DNA from: Hyalangium ruber
Lineage (GTDB): Bacteria; Myxococcota; Myxococcia; Myxococcales; Myxococcaceae
Reading direction: 5' to 3'
DNA length: 64,000 bases
Assembly: GCF_034259325.1 (NCBI RefSeq)
Contig: NZ_JAXIVS010000002.1
Location: forward strand, 1-64,000
The notes under the pieces are model-generated. The model saw nothing but the letters and a program-made list of their open reading frames with translations. It had not been told where the DNA came from and searched no databases. How positions within the stretch are numbered: the first letter of the stretch is position 1; each line of letters opens with the position of its first letter. This document shows positions 1 through 10,200 of the stretch, piece by piece. The translations under genes were made by a program, and so were the position numbers.

Positions 1-676
1 CCCAGCTCGTTGAATACAGGAGGCGCCGGGCATGCCGTGAACGCTGTCTCATCGTCCAGTTGGCACTCGTAACTCACATTCGGCGCCTCGTTCGAGCTGA
101 ACACGAACGTGGCGCTGTCGGAGGAAATGTGCCCCACCGGCCCTGTCACGGTCGTGGTTGGCAACAGCGTGTCCACGGTCCAAGAGTGTTCAGCCGGAGA
201 GGCATCCACGTTGTTCGCCCGGTCCTTGGCACGCACCTTCAGCACATGCAGCCCCTCGCCCAGCTCGTTGAATACAGGAGGCGCCGGGCATGCCGTGAAC
301 GCTGTCTCATCGTCCAGTTGGCACTCGTAACTCACATTCGGCGCCTCGTTCGAGCTGAACACGAACGTGGCGCTGTCGGAGGAAACGTGCCCCACCGGCC
401 CTGTCACGGTGGTGGTTGGCAACAGCGTGTCCACGGTCCAAGAGTGTTCAGCCGGAGAGGCATCCACGTTGTTCGCCCGGTCCTTGGCGCGAACCTTCAG
501 CACATGCAGCCCCTGGCTCAGCCCGCTGAACGAAGAAGCCGGGCAAGCCGTGAACGCTGTCTCATCGTCCAGCTGGCACTCGTAGCTCACATTCGGCGCC
601 TCGTTCGAGCTGAACACGAACGTGGCGCTGGTCGAGGAAACGTGCCCCACAGGCCCTGTCACGGTAGTGGTCGGCG
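1..676 (-). repeat. Tandem 258-bp coding repeats (86 aa each)
   Basis: The string CCCAGCTCGTTGAATACAGG starts at 1 and again at 259, and AGCACATGCA occurs at 241 and 499, giving an exact 258-bp period. At least two full copies and part of a third are visible and the array runs off the left edge. The first two copies are almost identical at the DNA level, while the innermost copy (517-676) has diverged more. This implies recent duplication or gene conversion and possible copy-number variation of the surface protein. Confidence 0.9.
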
Positions 677-2504
677 GCGTCCCATCCACAGTGAACGTCA
701 CCACGGGAGCAGGAACGCGATACCGGTTTTCGACGGCTTCGGCCAGAATGCTGTAACTGCCGTCGGCCAGGTCACTTGTAAGAGTATGGGTCCAGTCACC
801 TCCCTGCTTCACGGTAGTTCCAGGCGATACCTGGCCTTGAGCATTTTTGACGGTAACCACGATACTGACAGCAGCTCGTTGCTCGACCGTACCTCTCACC
901 TCTGGACGTCTCCCACTGACGAACTGGCCCTCGGCAGGCATGCTGATCGTGGGGCTCGTCGGAGGCTCAGGCTCAGGCTCATTATTGGAAGGCCCCGCAG
1001 ATGAGACATGGAACCTATTGCTTTGCACCCCTTGAAACTCCGCGGCCACCCAAAGCTGCGGCAGCCCTTCAAACCCTCTATCGAGTTCGAACGCATAAGC
1101 CCCGGAAGCGTTGACCCCCACCCTGCCAAGTTCCAGGCCCTCTCTGTAAACAACCACATCGACATTCAAGGGAGCTGTTCCTTGAACGAAGAACCTCTGG
1201 CTATCTGAATCCCGCACCAGGAGCGCCTCGGCAGGAGGCGACGGCACGGAGAATCCACCGGCCAGTCGCGTGAAGGTGCCTGCGGTGCTTGGACACTGGC
1301 TCATGAAGCTGGCCTGGAATAGCACCTGCCCTCCTCCCCCCGCCCCACCCTCTCCCGCCTGCATTCCCCAGGCGGACGCAGCGCCTCCTCCCTGACCTCC
1401 CCTTGCGGAGACACCGCCGCACTCAGCTGCTCCCACTACCCGCAGGTAGATGCTCCCACCCGCGCCGCCTCCACCACCTCCTCCCAAGATGCTGGTCTCT
1501 CCAGCCTCGCCATCCGCCGTCACGGAGCCCTCCCCCTCGATACGGCTCCCGCGAATGAAGACCACCCCACCGCCAGCTCCCGCCACCAAGCTCGTGCCGC
1601 CACCTTCTCCATGGCCGATTCCGCCTCCGCCGCCCAGGGTCAAGCGGTTGATCATCGAGTGAAGAAGCCGTGCGCCTCCCAGCCCGCCGCCGTCGCTCGT
1701 TCCACCCCACGCAGCGGAGGAATCCCCTCCCCGCTGTCCTGGCTCGCCATTTCCTCCTCCACCGCCTCCCGCCATCGGGCACACGCCCCCGCCTCCACCA
1801 TTGGAGGCGTTCTCCCAGCCAGCTTCCAGGGGTCCGTAGCTCAGGACGGCGATGCCCTCACCTCGCGTCCCCGCAGGTCTCATCGCCAAAGGCACGCTGG
1901 CGCAGCCCATGAAGGCGGACTGGCTTCCTCCGGCGATGCCTCCTCTGAATCCAGCTCCACTCGCGCTGATATCTCCTTCGTTTCGAATGGTGCCGCTGGC
2001 CAGGAACGCAAGCACTCCTCCCTTGCTGCCGTCCCACGAAGCAGCAACGAGGCTGTTCCCAGGGCGCACGGTCACATCGGTATACTCCGGCACCCGGATG
2101 ACCTGAGTTACAGAGGCCGCATAGGGGTGGAGTAGAGGCTCCACGAGGCTCATTCCCTGGCTATCGGTGGAGTTCACCCGGGCCAACTCCCAACGGCCTA
2201 CGGGATCACGACTCAAGTCGATCGGCTCCGAGGTTCCTCTCCGCGGCTCTGGCACGATGCCTGTCGTCTGCAGCACCATCACCAGATCTCCCGCCGCGAA
2301 TCCCTCCGTCGACGAGACCTGCAGAACGGTGTCACCTGGAGCGATCGGCCCCGTCACCAACACATAGCGATTGACGATTGTTCGTGGTGACTTGACAGTG
2401 AGCGCTCCGTCACGTCCTGTCCCCAAGCCGAACGTATCGGGGCCGGCAAAGGCTGTGGTCGCGCCGAGCACCAGCGCCAACAACATCTTCCATCTCGTTC
2501 TCAT
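1..2504 (-). CDS. Large secreted Ig-like repeat protein, AgmC-like (3' end beyond window)
   Basis: An uninterrupted minus-strand frame runs from an ATG at 2504 to the left edge, so the C-terminus is missing. The ATG at 2504 is preceded by GGGGAG at a 7-nt spacing; an in-frame ATG at 2510 lies too close to that site. The first 20 or so residues (MRTRWKMLLALVLGATTAFA) form a signal peptide. Then come a region of about 200 residues, a Gly-rich stretch typical of large secreted beta proteins (roughly 190-400), an EPEPEPP linker, and Ig-like modules, of which the last are 86-residue near-identical repeats with a conserved Cys pair and an SSNEAPNVSYECQLD signature. Similar myxobacterial proteins are, from memory, often labelled adventurous gliding motility protein AgmC; that role is inference. 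It lies 34 bp downstream of an OmpA/TSP3 gene on the same strand, so the two probably form an operon for an exported surface structure. Confidence 0.8.
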   Translation of the reverse strand, partial: MRTRWKMLLALVLGATTAFAGPDTFGLGTGRDGALTVKSPRTIVNRYVLVTGPIAPGDTVLQVSSTEGFAAGDLVMVLQTTGIVPEPRRGTSEPIDLSRDPVGRWELARVNSTDSQGMSLVEPLLHPYAASVTQVIRVPEYTDVTVRPGNSLVAASWDGSKGGVLAFLASGTIRNEGDISASGAGFRGGIAGGSQSAFMGCASVPLAMRPAGTRGEGIAVLSYGPLEAGWENASNGGGGGVCPMAGGGGGGNGEPGQRGGDSSAAWGGTSDGGGLGGARLLHSMINRLTLGGGGGIGHGEGGGTSLVAGAGGGVVFIRGSRIEGEGSVTADGEAGETSILGGGGGGGAGGSIYLRVVGAAECGGVSARGGQGGGAASAWGMQAGEGGAGGGGQVLFQASFMSQCPSTAGTFTRLAGGFSVPSPPAEALLVRDSDSQRFFVQGTAPLNVDVVVYREGLELGRVGVNASGAYAFELDRGFEGLPQLWVAAEFQGVQSNRFHVSSAGPSNNEPEPEPPTSPTISMPAEGQFVSGRRPEVRGTVEQRAAVSIVVTVKNAQGQVSPGTTVKQGGDWTHTLTSDLADGSYSILAEAVENRYRVPAPVVTFTVDGTPPTTTVTGPVGHVSSTSATFVFSSNEAPNVSYECQLDDETAFTACPASSFSGLSQGLHVLKVRAKDRANNVDASPAEHSWTVDTLLPTTTVTGPVGHVSSDSATFVFSSNEAPNVSYECQLDDETAFTACPAPPVFNELGEGLHVLKVRAKDRANNVDASPAEHSWTVDTLLPTTTVTGPVGHISSDSATFVFSSNEAPNVSYECQLDDETAFTACPAPPVFNEL

Positions 2505-2538
2505 GGACATACTCCCCTGAGGCTTGTGTTGTCCGCCC

Positions 2539-4332
2539 TCACTGGGACGAGACGATGGTGAATTCGATACGACGGTTGTTCTCACGGCCGATGGACGTGG
2601 CGTTGCTGTCGATGGGCCTCTCTTGACCGTAGCCCTTGGCTTGGAGTCGCTCGGGCTCGACGCCTCGCTGGAGGAGGTACTGGCGAACGGACTCCGCTCT
2701 GGCTTGTGACGTGCGCAAGTTGTCGAGCGGGTTGCCTCGATCGTCGGTGTGGGCTCCCACGACGATGAGGGTGAGTTCCGGGTGCTCGACGATCACCTTC
2801 GCCACCCAGTTCAGCACGGCGAATGAGCGCTCATCGATTCGAGCCTGGCCTGGGAAGAAGTAGACCTTGCTCGATAGCTCGACCTTCTTGCGCGTGAGCG
2901 ACACGAGCGGCACTTCGTGCGCGGGACAACCGCGGTTGTCGGCAGGTCCCGGCTCCTTGGCGCAGGTGTCCGCTACGTTAGGAATGTTGTCCCGATCCTG
3001 GTCCGACTCTGGACACCCCTGACGCTCGGGAGGCCCAAACAAATCCGGGCACTGGTCTACGTCGTCCTCGACTTCATCCTTGTCACGGTCCTTGAGCGGA
3101 CAACCGCGCGACAGCTCCGGGCCTGGATCAGAGGGGCAGACGTCCCGCGCATCCTCGATACCGTCCTTGTCTTGATCCGGCATCGGGCAACCCTGCCAGG
3201 CTCCCACGCCCATCTCGCTCGGGCATGCATCCAGCTTGTCCTCGATGCCATCGCCGTCGGAGTCCTTTACCGGGCAGCCCTGCCGTTCGGGGGTTCCTAC
3301 CTCATCCACACAGGCATCCACCCCGTTGAGGACTTCATCACCGTCTTCATCCAGATCCGGGCACTCCTCCACCGTGTGCTCGAGTTCCGGAGCGCAGTTC
3401 ACCGCTGACTCTCCCGCCAACCTCGGAGGAATCACCCTGCCGAACGCGGCCCCCACCAGGACGCGGAACAGCGGCGTTCCCGGCCCCGAACCTCCCCCCA
3501 CTCCTCCCAGCGCGAATACCTCCATGGAAGGGTTCACCAGATAGCGGGGCCCGAACAGCAGTTCCGCGGAGCCCGCCTGCTTCACCAAAGGAACAACCCC
3601 GCGAACATCGAGCTCCCAACGCAGCCGCTGGCCCACCATCGCCAGCCCGAGCCCGACGTGGAGTTCGTTGCCAATCTCCTCCCGAGTGAGATCCCGATCC
3701 GTGTACGAATCGATCGAGGGGCGGACCAACACCCGCGTATCCAGCGCCAACCGGAACCAGCCAAACCTCCGCCCCGCCATCAGGCGCGGCGCATAGCGGA
3801 GCCCCTCATCCCGAGCGAACCCCGGAGCGCTGCCAATCGGCGGCCCGACTCCCAGCTCTAGCGCCATATCTCCCCAGGAGCCCCGCTGCTGGGACAGCAA
3901 TCTCAATCGAGCGCTTGCAAGGGGGGTCGCCAGGCCATAGGAGGCGGGCCGCGCGATCCCTTCCCCACTCAGATCCGTGCCTTTCTGGAATGCAACCATG
4001 GGCACCTGCGCCCCCAGCTCGAGCCAGGAGAACGGAGCATACGCAGCCGCCACGTGCATCGTCGCTCGGCTACCCACAATGGCTTGCACCTGGCCTGCGC
4101 GGGAGAACACCAGTGGATCATGCTGATAGTGCCCCACCACGGAGAACCGAAAGTCTCCCGCGGGCATCAGCTCTCCCGTCCCCAGCACCAAGGAGCCCGC
4201 GGCACCAGGATTCAGATCCAACCGCTCCAATTCAAAGCCGGGAATCTTCGAGGGCTCCTGCGCCGCGGCCACGAACGAAATGAGCGTCAGCGCAATTCCA
4301 CATGCGCTATTCGCAAGCCTGCTTCGCCTCAT
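2539..4332 (-). CDS. OmpA-family outer membrane protein with thrombospondin type-3 repeats
   Basis: 597 residues. A signal peptide (cleavage near SFVAAAQ, residues 1-24) is followed by a beta-rich region of about 300 residues that probably forms the barrel. Next are about five Asp-rich calcium-binding thrombospondin type-3 repeats (roughly 325-465, pattern DxDxDGxxD...CP...GCP), then a C-terminal OmpA peptidoglycan-binding domain (about 480-595) with the NLRTSQARAESVRQYL helix and the NNRRIEFTI end. It should tether the outer membrane to peptidoglycan, with the Ca-binding stalk as a spacer. It is transcribed ahead of the Ig-repeat gene and may be its export or anchoring partner (inference). 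It is divergent from the type VI operon across a gap of about 250 bp. Confidence 0.85.
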   Translation of the reverse strand: MRRSRLANSACGIALTLISFVAAAQEPSKIPGFELERLDLNPGAAGSLVLGTGELMPAGDFRFSVVGHYQHDPLVFSRAGQVQAIVGSRATMHVAAAYAPFSWLELGAQVPMVAFQKGTDLSGEGIARPASYGLATPLASARLRLLSQQRGSWGDMALELGVGPPIGSAPGFARDEGLRYAPRLMAGRRFGWFRLALDTRVLVRPSIDSYTDRDLTREEIGNELHVGLGLAMVGQRLRWELDVRGVVPLVKQAGSAELLFGPRYLVNPSMEVFALGGVGGGSGPGTPLFRVLVGAAFGRVIPPRLAGESAVNCAPELEHTVEECPDLDEDGDEVLNGVDACVDEVGTPERQGCPVKDSDGDGIEDKLDACPSEMGVGAWQGCPMPDQDKDGIEDARDVCPSDPGPELSRGCPLKDRDKDEVEDDVDQCPDLFGPPERQGCPESDQDRDNIPNVADTCAKEPGPADNRGCPAHEVPLVSLTRKKVELSSKVYFFPGQARIDERSFAVLNWVAKVIVEHPELTLIVVGAHTDDRGNPLDNLRTSQARAESVRQYLLQRGVEPERLQAKGYGQERPIDSNATSIGRENNRRIEFTIVSSQ

Positions 4333-4580
4333 GCATCTGCCCAGCCTTCCGAGTCTGGATCCCCCGTGCCAGGCGCGATTCCTCGCGAGCGTCAGGCTGA
4401 ACCGGGATGATCTGAACGATCAATGCCATCCATACGACAGACCGGAGCCGGAAAACCGTACCACTTTGGTAGCATATACGCCCCCGCTTTTCTGACGCAT
4501 TGAACCTCGTCAGAAACCAGACGAACACGAATCACTCCCGTGCTTCGCATGGTTCTTCCATTTCCTGTCGTCCGGGGCGC

Positions 4581-5174
4581 ATGGGTTCAACTCTCTTTTA
4601 TTCCACGCGAGTCACACCGCATCCAGTCCGAAAAGGGACTGGGCTGCGTTGGTGGATCTCTGCCTGCTCGCTGCTCACCCTGCCAGCCTGCGCGATGAAG
4701 ACCGCAGCGGCCTGCGACAAGCCGCCCCCCTTTCACGCCCACCTCGAAGCCGCGGAGCGTGTCAACCCAGACGCCCTGGGCCGCCCTCTTCCCACGGTGG
4801 TGCAGTTCCTCCAGCTCAAGGACAGCATCAAGCTGGAGCGCGCCGGCTTCCAGAAGCTCTGGGCCGAGCCCAAGTCCATCCTTGGCGAGGATCTGCTGGA
4901 GTCGGCGGAGTTCATCGTCGCTCCGGGGCAGACCCTCGAGCACTGGGTCCAGCGAGCTCCCAAGGCACGGTACGTAGTGGCCATTGGCCTCTTCCGCCAG
5001 CCCCTCGGCTACGCGTGGCGCACCGTCGCCGAGCTGCCTCCCGTGCCCGAGAACCAGTGCGCGGAGGAACCCCTTGGCAGTCGTGGCCCTCCCGACAGCA
5101 GTGACGTGCAGCTGCGCTTCAAGCTGCAGGGCTACCAGATCGATCTCTTGCGCCGTTCGAGGAGGACGCAGTGA
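4581..5174 (+). CDS. tssJ: T6SS outer-membrane lipoprotein TssJ
   Basis: First gene of the type VI secretion operon. The frame opens at 4500, but the ATG at 4581 is the likelier start because it places a lipoprotein signal with lipobox TLPAC about 35 residues in (Cys37). The mature part is a small beta domain of about 185 residues including the VVAIGLFRQP segment typical of TssJ/SciN, which anchors the TssLM membrane complex to the outer membrane. The stop overlaps the tssK start by 4 bp, implying translational coupling. No strong Shine-Dalgarno is visible at 4581, so the exact start is uncertain. Family assignment rests on position before tssK, the lipobox and the motif. Confidence 0.82.
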   Translation: MGSTLFYSTRVTPHPVRKGTGLRWWISACSLLTLPACAMKTAAACDKPPPFHAHLEAAERVNPDALGRPLPTVVQFLQLKDSIKLERAGFQKLWAEPKSILGEDLLESAEFIVAPGQTLEHWVQRAPKARYVVAIGLFRQPLGYAWRTVAELPPVPENQCAEEPLGSRGPPDSSDVQLRFKLQGYQIDLLRRSRRTQ

Positions 5175-6538
5175 AGGCTCCGCAGCGCATCATCTGGTCC
5201 GAGGGGATGTTCATGAGTCCCCATCACATGCAGCAGCTGGACCTGTATCACGAGTCCCTGCTGGAAACCCGTTTGGGCTCCGTGTCGCTTCACCCCTGGG
5301 GCGTGGTGTCCATGCAGTTCGACATGGAGGCCCTGCGCGCCGGGCAGGTTCACTTGCTGGAGTTCTTCGGCATCCTTCCGGACGGGCTGGCGGTGGCCTT
5401 CGATGCCGGCCAGGAGGAATCGCCCGCGGCTCGACCCGTGGAAGGGCACTTCCGGCCCACGCAACAAGTCCTCGAGCTGTACCTGGGCATTCCCAAGGAA
5501 CGCAGCGATGTAGAGAGCTACGGCGCGGCAGGCAAGGTCGGCAGCAGCCCTCGCTTCTCACCTCGGAGCCGCTCCGTGGGGGACCTGCATGCCTCCACCT
5601 CCATCGTCCAGATCGCCTTCGCGCAGCGCAACATGAAGCTCCTGTTCGGCCACGAGCCCCGGGACGACTTCGAGGCGATCAAGATCGCCGAGCTCGCGCG
5701 CGACAAGTCCGGCAGCCTGGTGTTGGTCGAGGGCTACATCCCTCCGTGCCTGCGCGTCAGCGCCTCTCCGTTCATCATGACCGAGCTGCGCTCGCTGCTG
5801 CGGTTGATCGTCTCCAAGCAGCGGCAGCTCGCCTCGCGCCGGCGACACCGCGATGCCTCCTCGCTCGAGTACACCGCCTCGGACGTCACGCTGTTCCTGG
5901 AGCTGCATGCCCTCAATGGCATCGTCCCGTTCCTCTCTCATGTCATCGAGGCGGGCAATATGCGCCCTCATGACCTCTACCTGATGCTGAGCCGCTTCGC
6001 GGGGCAGCTCTGCACCTTCTCCGCGGACGCTGACCCGGCGCTACTGCCGCCCTTCCAGTTCACCAACCTGCGGGCCACCTTCGAGGAGATGTTCCGGCGC
6101 CTGATCGAGCTGATGCATTCCGTCGCGCTGGAGCAGTGCCTCACCGTGCCGATGGAACGGGGGCAGGACGGGCTCTACCGCGCGAAGCTGGAGGACGAGC
6201 GCTTCGAGCGCTGCGGCCAGTTCCTCCTCATGGTGCGAAGCGAGCTCCCCGAACAACTCGTCGCCGATCAGCTCCCCAAGCTTTCGAAGCTTGGGAGTGG
6301 CTCGGAGATCCAGGGCCTTGTCCAGGCCGCCGCGCCAGGAGTGCCGCTGCAGGTCACCTACCGGCCGCCGCCCGAGGTGCCCGTGCGCCCTGGCGCTTCC
6401 TACTTCTCGCTCTCGGTCCAGGACGGCGGCTGGCGAACGGTGATGCGCGAGCGCTCCGTCGCGCTCTTCCTGCCCCACATCTTCAACTCCCAACACACCT
6501 CCATCGAGCTGCTCGCCGTGCCCACGGTTGGCCGCTGA
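5171..6538 (+). CDS. tssK: T6SS baseplate subunit TssK
   Basis: 455 residues, near the usual TssK length. The N-terminus (KAPQRIIWSEGMFMSPHHMQ) is diagnostic: TssK proteins open with a W-x-EGmfl-pqHfQ block forming the shoulder domain. TssK trimers connect the baseplate wedge to the TssLM membrane complex. Translation starts at a GTG that overlaps the tssJ stop (GTGA), and tssL follows after 32 bp. The central and C-terminal parts show the expected alternating helical and beta pattern, and no frame disruption is visible. Confidence 0.95.
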   Translation: MKAPQRIIWSEGMFMSPHHMQQLDLYHESLLETRLGSVSLHPWGVVSMQFDMEALRAGQVHLLEFFGILPDGLAVAFDAGQEESPAARPVEGHFRPTQQVLELYLGIPKERSDVESYGAAGKVGSSPRFSPRSRSVGDLHASTSIVQIAFAQRNMKLLFGHEPRDDFEAIKIAELARDKSGSLVLVEGYIPPCLRVSASPFIMTELRSLLRLIVSKQRQLASRRRHRDASSLEYTASDVTLFLELHALNGIVPFLSHVIEAGNMRPHDLYLMLSRFAGQLCTFSADADPALLPPFQFTNLRATFEEMFRRLIELMHSVALEQCLTVPMERGQDGLYRAKLEDERFERCGQFLLMVRSELPEQLVADQLPKLSKLGSGSEIQGLVQAAAPGVPLQVTYRPPPEVPVRPGASYFSLSVQDGGWRTVMRERSVALFLPHIFNSQHTSIELLAVPTVGR

Positions 6539-6570
6539 CCCCCTCTCTCGCAACGCCCCCTCAAGAGCCC

Positions 6571-7263
6571 ATGGACCGAGTCAACGAGGCCACCAAGGAC
6601 TGCTTCGATGCAGTCATCCAACTCCGCCAGGCGGAAGCGTCCTCCATTCCTCCCCCCGAGGTGCTGAACCACCGCCTCCGGGGAGTCATTGATGAGGTGC
6701 TCCGGAGAGCCGCCGTCCTCGGCTTCAGCCACCAGGATGCGCAGGACATCGGCTACGCCCTCGTCTCGCTCCTGGATGAGCTGGTGCTCAGCAAGCCCGA
6801 GCACTACCGGCAGTTCTGGATGAGCAACCTGTTGCAGCTCCACTACTTCAACGAGACCGCAGCCGGCGACAGCTTCTTCAACCGCCTCAGCACGGTTCGC
6901 AAGGATCCACACCGCGCCGAGGTGCTCCGCGTCTACTACCTCTGCATGCTGTTCGGCTTCCAAGGCCGCTATCGGATCCGTGGCGGCGAGCTGGAGCTGA
7001 TGACCCTCGTCGATGCCGTCCAGAAGGACCTGGAGCGCGCCCAGCCCTTTGATTTCGACATGCTCGCGCCGCATGGCGAGCGGCCCTCGGAGAACCTCGC
7101 GCTGGCAAAGCGCCGCCTGTCACTCACCTCCGCCGCACTGGCGGCGGTCGTCCTAGCGCTCCTCTTCTACGGAGGCCTCGTCCTCGGCCTCGATCGCACC
7201 ACCTCCACCATGGTCCACGACATCGAACTCCACCTGGCCACCATCACGAAGGAGGGACCGTGA
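6571..7263 (+). CDS. tssL: T6SS inner-membrane protein TssL (DotU/IcmH family)
   Basis: 230 residues. The frame is open further upstream, but the ATG at 6571 gives the canonical DotU start. The cytoplasmic helical domain includes ALVSLLDELVL and a GRYRIRGGELEL motif (DotU proteins carry G(F/Y)xGrYr). One transmembrane helix near the C-terminus (about 187-208, LAAVVLALLFYGG) fits the tail-anchored topology of TssL. No OmpA-like peptidoglycan-binding extension is present, so anchoring must come from another subunit. The stop overlaps the tssM start (GTGATG at 7260). Confidence 0.95.
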   Translation: MDRVNEATKDCFDAVIQLRQAEASSIPPPEVLNHRLRGVIDEVLRRAAVLGFSHQDAQDIGYALVSLLDELVLSKPEHYRQFWMSNLLQLHYFNETAAGDSFFNRLSTVRKDPHRAEVLRVYYLCMLFGFQGRYRIRGGELELMTLVDAVQKDLERAQPFDFDMLAPHGERPSENLALAKRRLSLTSAALAAVVLALLFYGGLVLGLDRTTSTMVHDIELHLATITKEGP

Positions 7264-10200
7264 TGCTGCTCTATGTCCTTGCAGCACTGATGATTGGGTT
7301 GATCTGGGCTGGCACCTTCAAGTTCCAGCTCCCCCTGTCGATGGGACTGGCAGCCACAGGGGTCATGGTGCTCCTGACCGTGCTGGTGACACTCATCCGC
7401 AGGCGACGGGCCAAAGCCAAGAAGAAGCCAGAGCCGTCCGCGGAGAAGCCTCCTGCCTCGGAACCATCCAAGGCCCTCAGGCCCGCCCTGCTCCCGGAGG
7501 TCCAGGCCATGCAGGCCGAGTTCTCCCGAGCCGTTTCCGCGCTCAAGTCCTCCAAGCTGTCTCGCGGAGGACGGGATGCCGTCGGAGCGCTGCCCTGGTA
7601 CCTCGTTATTGGCCCGCCGGACTCAGGCAAGAGCACCGCCCTTCGTAACTCCGGGCTGAAGTTCCCCTACCTGTCCAACCGCGGCGGAGCCGGCCGGAGC
7701 GTGGGGGGAACACGCCACTGCGACTGGTGGCTGAGCAACGAGGCTGTCTTCCTGGATGCCGCGGGCCGCTACATCTCGAGCGACGAGGATCGGGAGGAGT
7801 GGCTCGCCTTCCTGGATACCCTGAGCAAGCACCGACCCCAACGGCCCCTCAACGGTCTGGTCGTCGCGGTGAGCGTGTCGGAGTTGATGGGAGTCGATCC
7901 CCAAGCGGCCGGCGAGCTGGGGCAGCGCCTTCGTGAGCGCATCGATGAGATGACGGCTCGCCTGCGTGTCGTGGTGCCCATCTATGTGATGGTCACCAAG
8001 TGTGACCTGCTCCACGGATTCGTGGAGATGTTCTCCGACCTGCCCCGATCCGAGCGCGGGCAGATCTGGGGCTTCACCGTGCCACTGACCGCACAGCCCG
8101 AGGCGCCCACAGAGCTGCTGCTCAAGCGCTTCGATGAGATGACGTCCATCCTAGAGCAACGCTCCACCCGCCGGCTTGGCCAGGAGCGCCGGCTCGAGAC
8201 GCGCGAGCGCATCTACCAGTTCCCCCAGCGCTTCGATGGAATCCGCAAGAACCTCGCCGAGTTCATCCAGCCGCTGTTCCTGGAGAACGTCTTCCAGGAC
8301 ACGCCCGTGATGCGTGGCGTCTACTTCACCAGCGGCACCCAGGAGCTGCGATCCTCGGAGCGTCCGACACTCTCCTCTGCTGAGTCGCTCCTTAGCCAGG
8401 CACGCCCCTCCCCTGCCGAGACCGCAGCCGAGGGCCGGAGCTTCTTTATCTGGGACGTGCTCACCAAGATCATGTTCCAGGACCAGAAGCTCGCTGTCCG
8501 CTCCTCCATGGAGGAGATCCGCCAGCGGAAGCGGCGCTATGTCCTGGTGGGAGCCTGCATGGCCATCACGGCCTCGCTGCTGGTGCTCCCCACCGTGTCC
8601 TTCTTCAAGAACCGGGAACTGCTCCGCCAGGTGCGCGACACCATCGTCTCGGTGAAGCTGGATGCCAATGATGACATCAGCCGCATCCAGGAGCTGGAGC
8701 CGCTGCAACAGCACCTCGCGACGCTCCACTGGCACCGGGTGGATGGCGTCCCGTTGTGGCTGCGCATGGGCCTCTACAAGGGGGATCGGCTCTTCCCGCT
8801 GGCTCAGACGTTCTACAACGGTCAGCTCAAGGGCATTCTCCTCGGTCGCCAGCACGAGCGCATCAAGCAGAACCTGGAGCTGTTCTCCCAGCACCAGGAC
8901 CGACCGGACTGGAAGCCCAGCAACGAGTCCTACGGCAAGCATTTCGAAAATCTGAAGATGTACCTGCTCGTCACCCATCCACGCTCCCCGCGGGAACCTG
9001 CCCTCGACGAACTTCACCAGGCCTGGCTCGTCAAGCAGATGGTCAAGCATTGGGAGGACATCCGAGGGCAGGGCAATGATGCACATCTCGAGCAGCTCAT
9101 CACCCGCCACGCGCAGACCTATATCGCCATGCTTGCAGCGGAGCCCGAGCAGCTCGCCTTTCCTCGGGATGAGCGGGTGGCGATCTCCGCACGCCGTGCC
9201 CTCAACAGGGTTCCGCTCGCCACCCTGGAACTCGAGCGCATCGTCGAACAGGCCAATCGCGACTACGCAGACAAGACGCTGAGCGACATCGTCGGCGCGG
9301 TCCCCGCGATGAGGGCGACCAAGAAGGTGCGCGGGGCCTACACGGAGCCGGCTTGGACCGGATGGATCCGAGCTCGCATGGACTCAGCCTTTCAAGGCTC
9401 CGAGTCCTGGGTCCTCAACCGTGATTCCCAGGAGAACGAAGAGAGCAACCGCGCCGAGCTGCGTACTCAATATTACCGACAGTACATCCAGGAATGGACG
9501 GACTTCCTCCACTCCATTCGGGTCGAAGAGCCCGTTGACATGGATCAGACCGAGCGTCTGCTCGAGAGCCTTGTCCGAGGCAAGCCGACCCCTCTGGGCA
9601 AACTCTTCCGCGCGCTGGGACACAATGTCAATTTCGAGGAGAGCAAGCCCAAGAACGAAGGGACACTGTCCAATCTGATCTCTCGCGCCTTGGACAAGGG
9701 CACAGCAGCGCCTCAACCCAGCAAGCTCATCGACCGCGCGTCCGCAACAGGCGAGCTCGAGCTGACACCTCAAGATGTAAGGCGACACTTTGCCCCTCTC
9801 CTCCTCTTCAGCACGCAGAAGTTCCCCACCCCTGATGGAGACGAGGAGCTGACGCAGCTCGACTCCTATCAGGACCAGCTCATGCTGGTGCTGAACACCT
9901 TGCTGGAGGTCCGCGACAAGCCCAATGAGGCGGGCCTGCTCATCGAGAAGATCGCCTCCAGCAGAAAGAACGTCGAACTCCTGATCAAGAGCCAGGAGGG
10001 TGGACAGGCGCTCTTCGAGCAACTTCTCCTGCCTCCCCTCAAGCAGGTGCGCACGGTCATCTTCCGGGATGTGTCGGCCAAGAAGAGCCAGCAGTGGTGC
10101 GACGACGTGTTCAGCCCTTTCATGACGCTGATGGCCAACCGCTATCCGTTCGACAAGAGCTCGTTGCTGGACACGCCGCTTCCGGAACTTTCACAGTTTC

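Noticed and set aside
1-676. CRISPR array
   Set aside because: The repeats are 258 bp, contiguous, in frame and coding, with no spacers. No CRISPR array or cas gene is seen anywhere in the window.
4333-4580. Sigma-54 promoter for the T6SS operon
   Set aside because: No sequence with acceptable GG and GC elements at -24/-12 spacing was found in the divergent gap.
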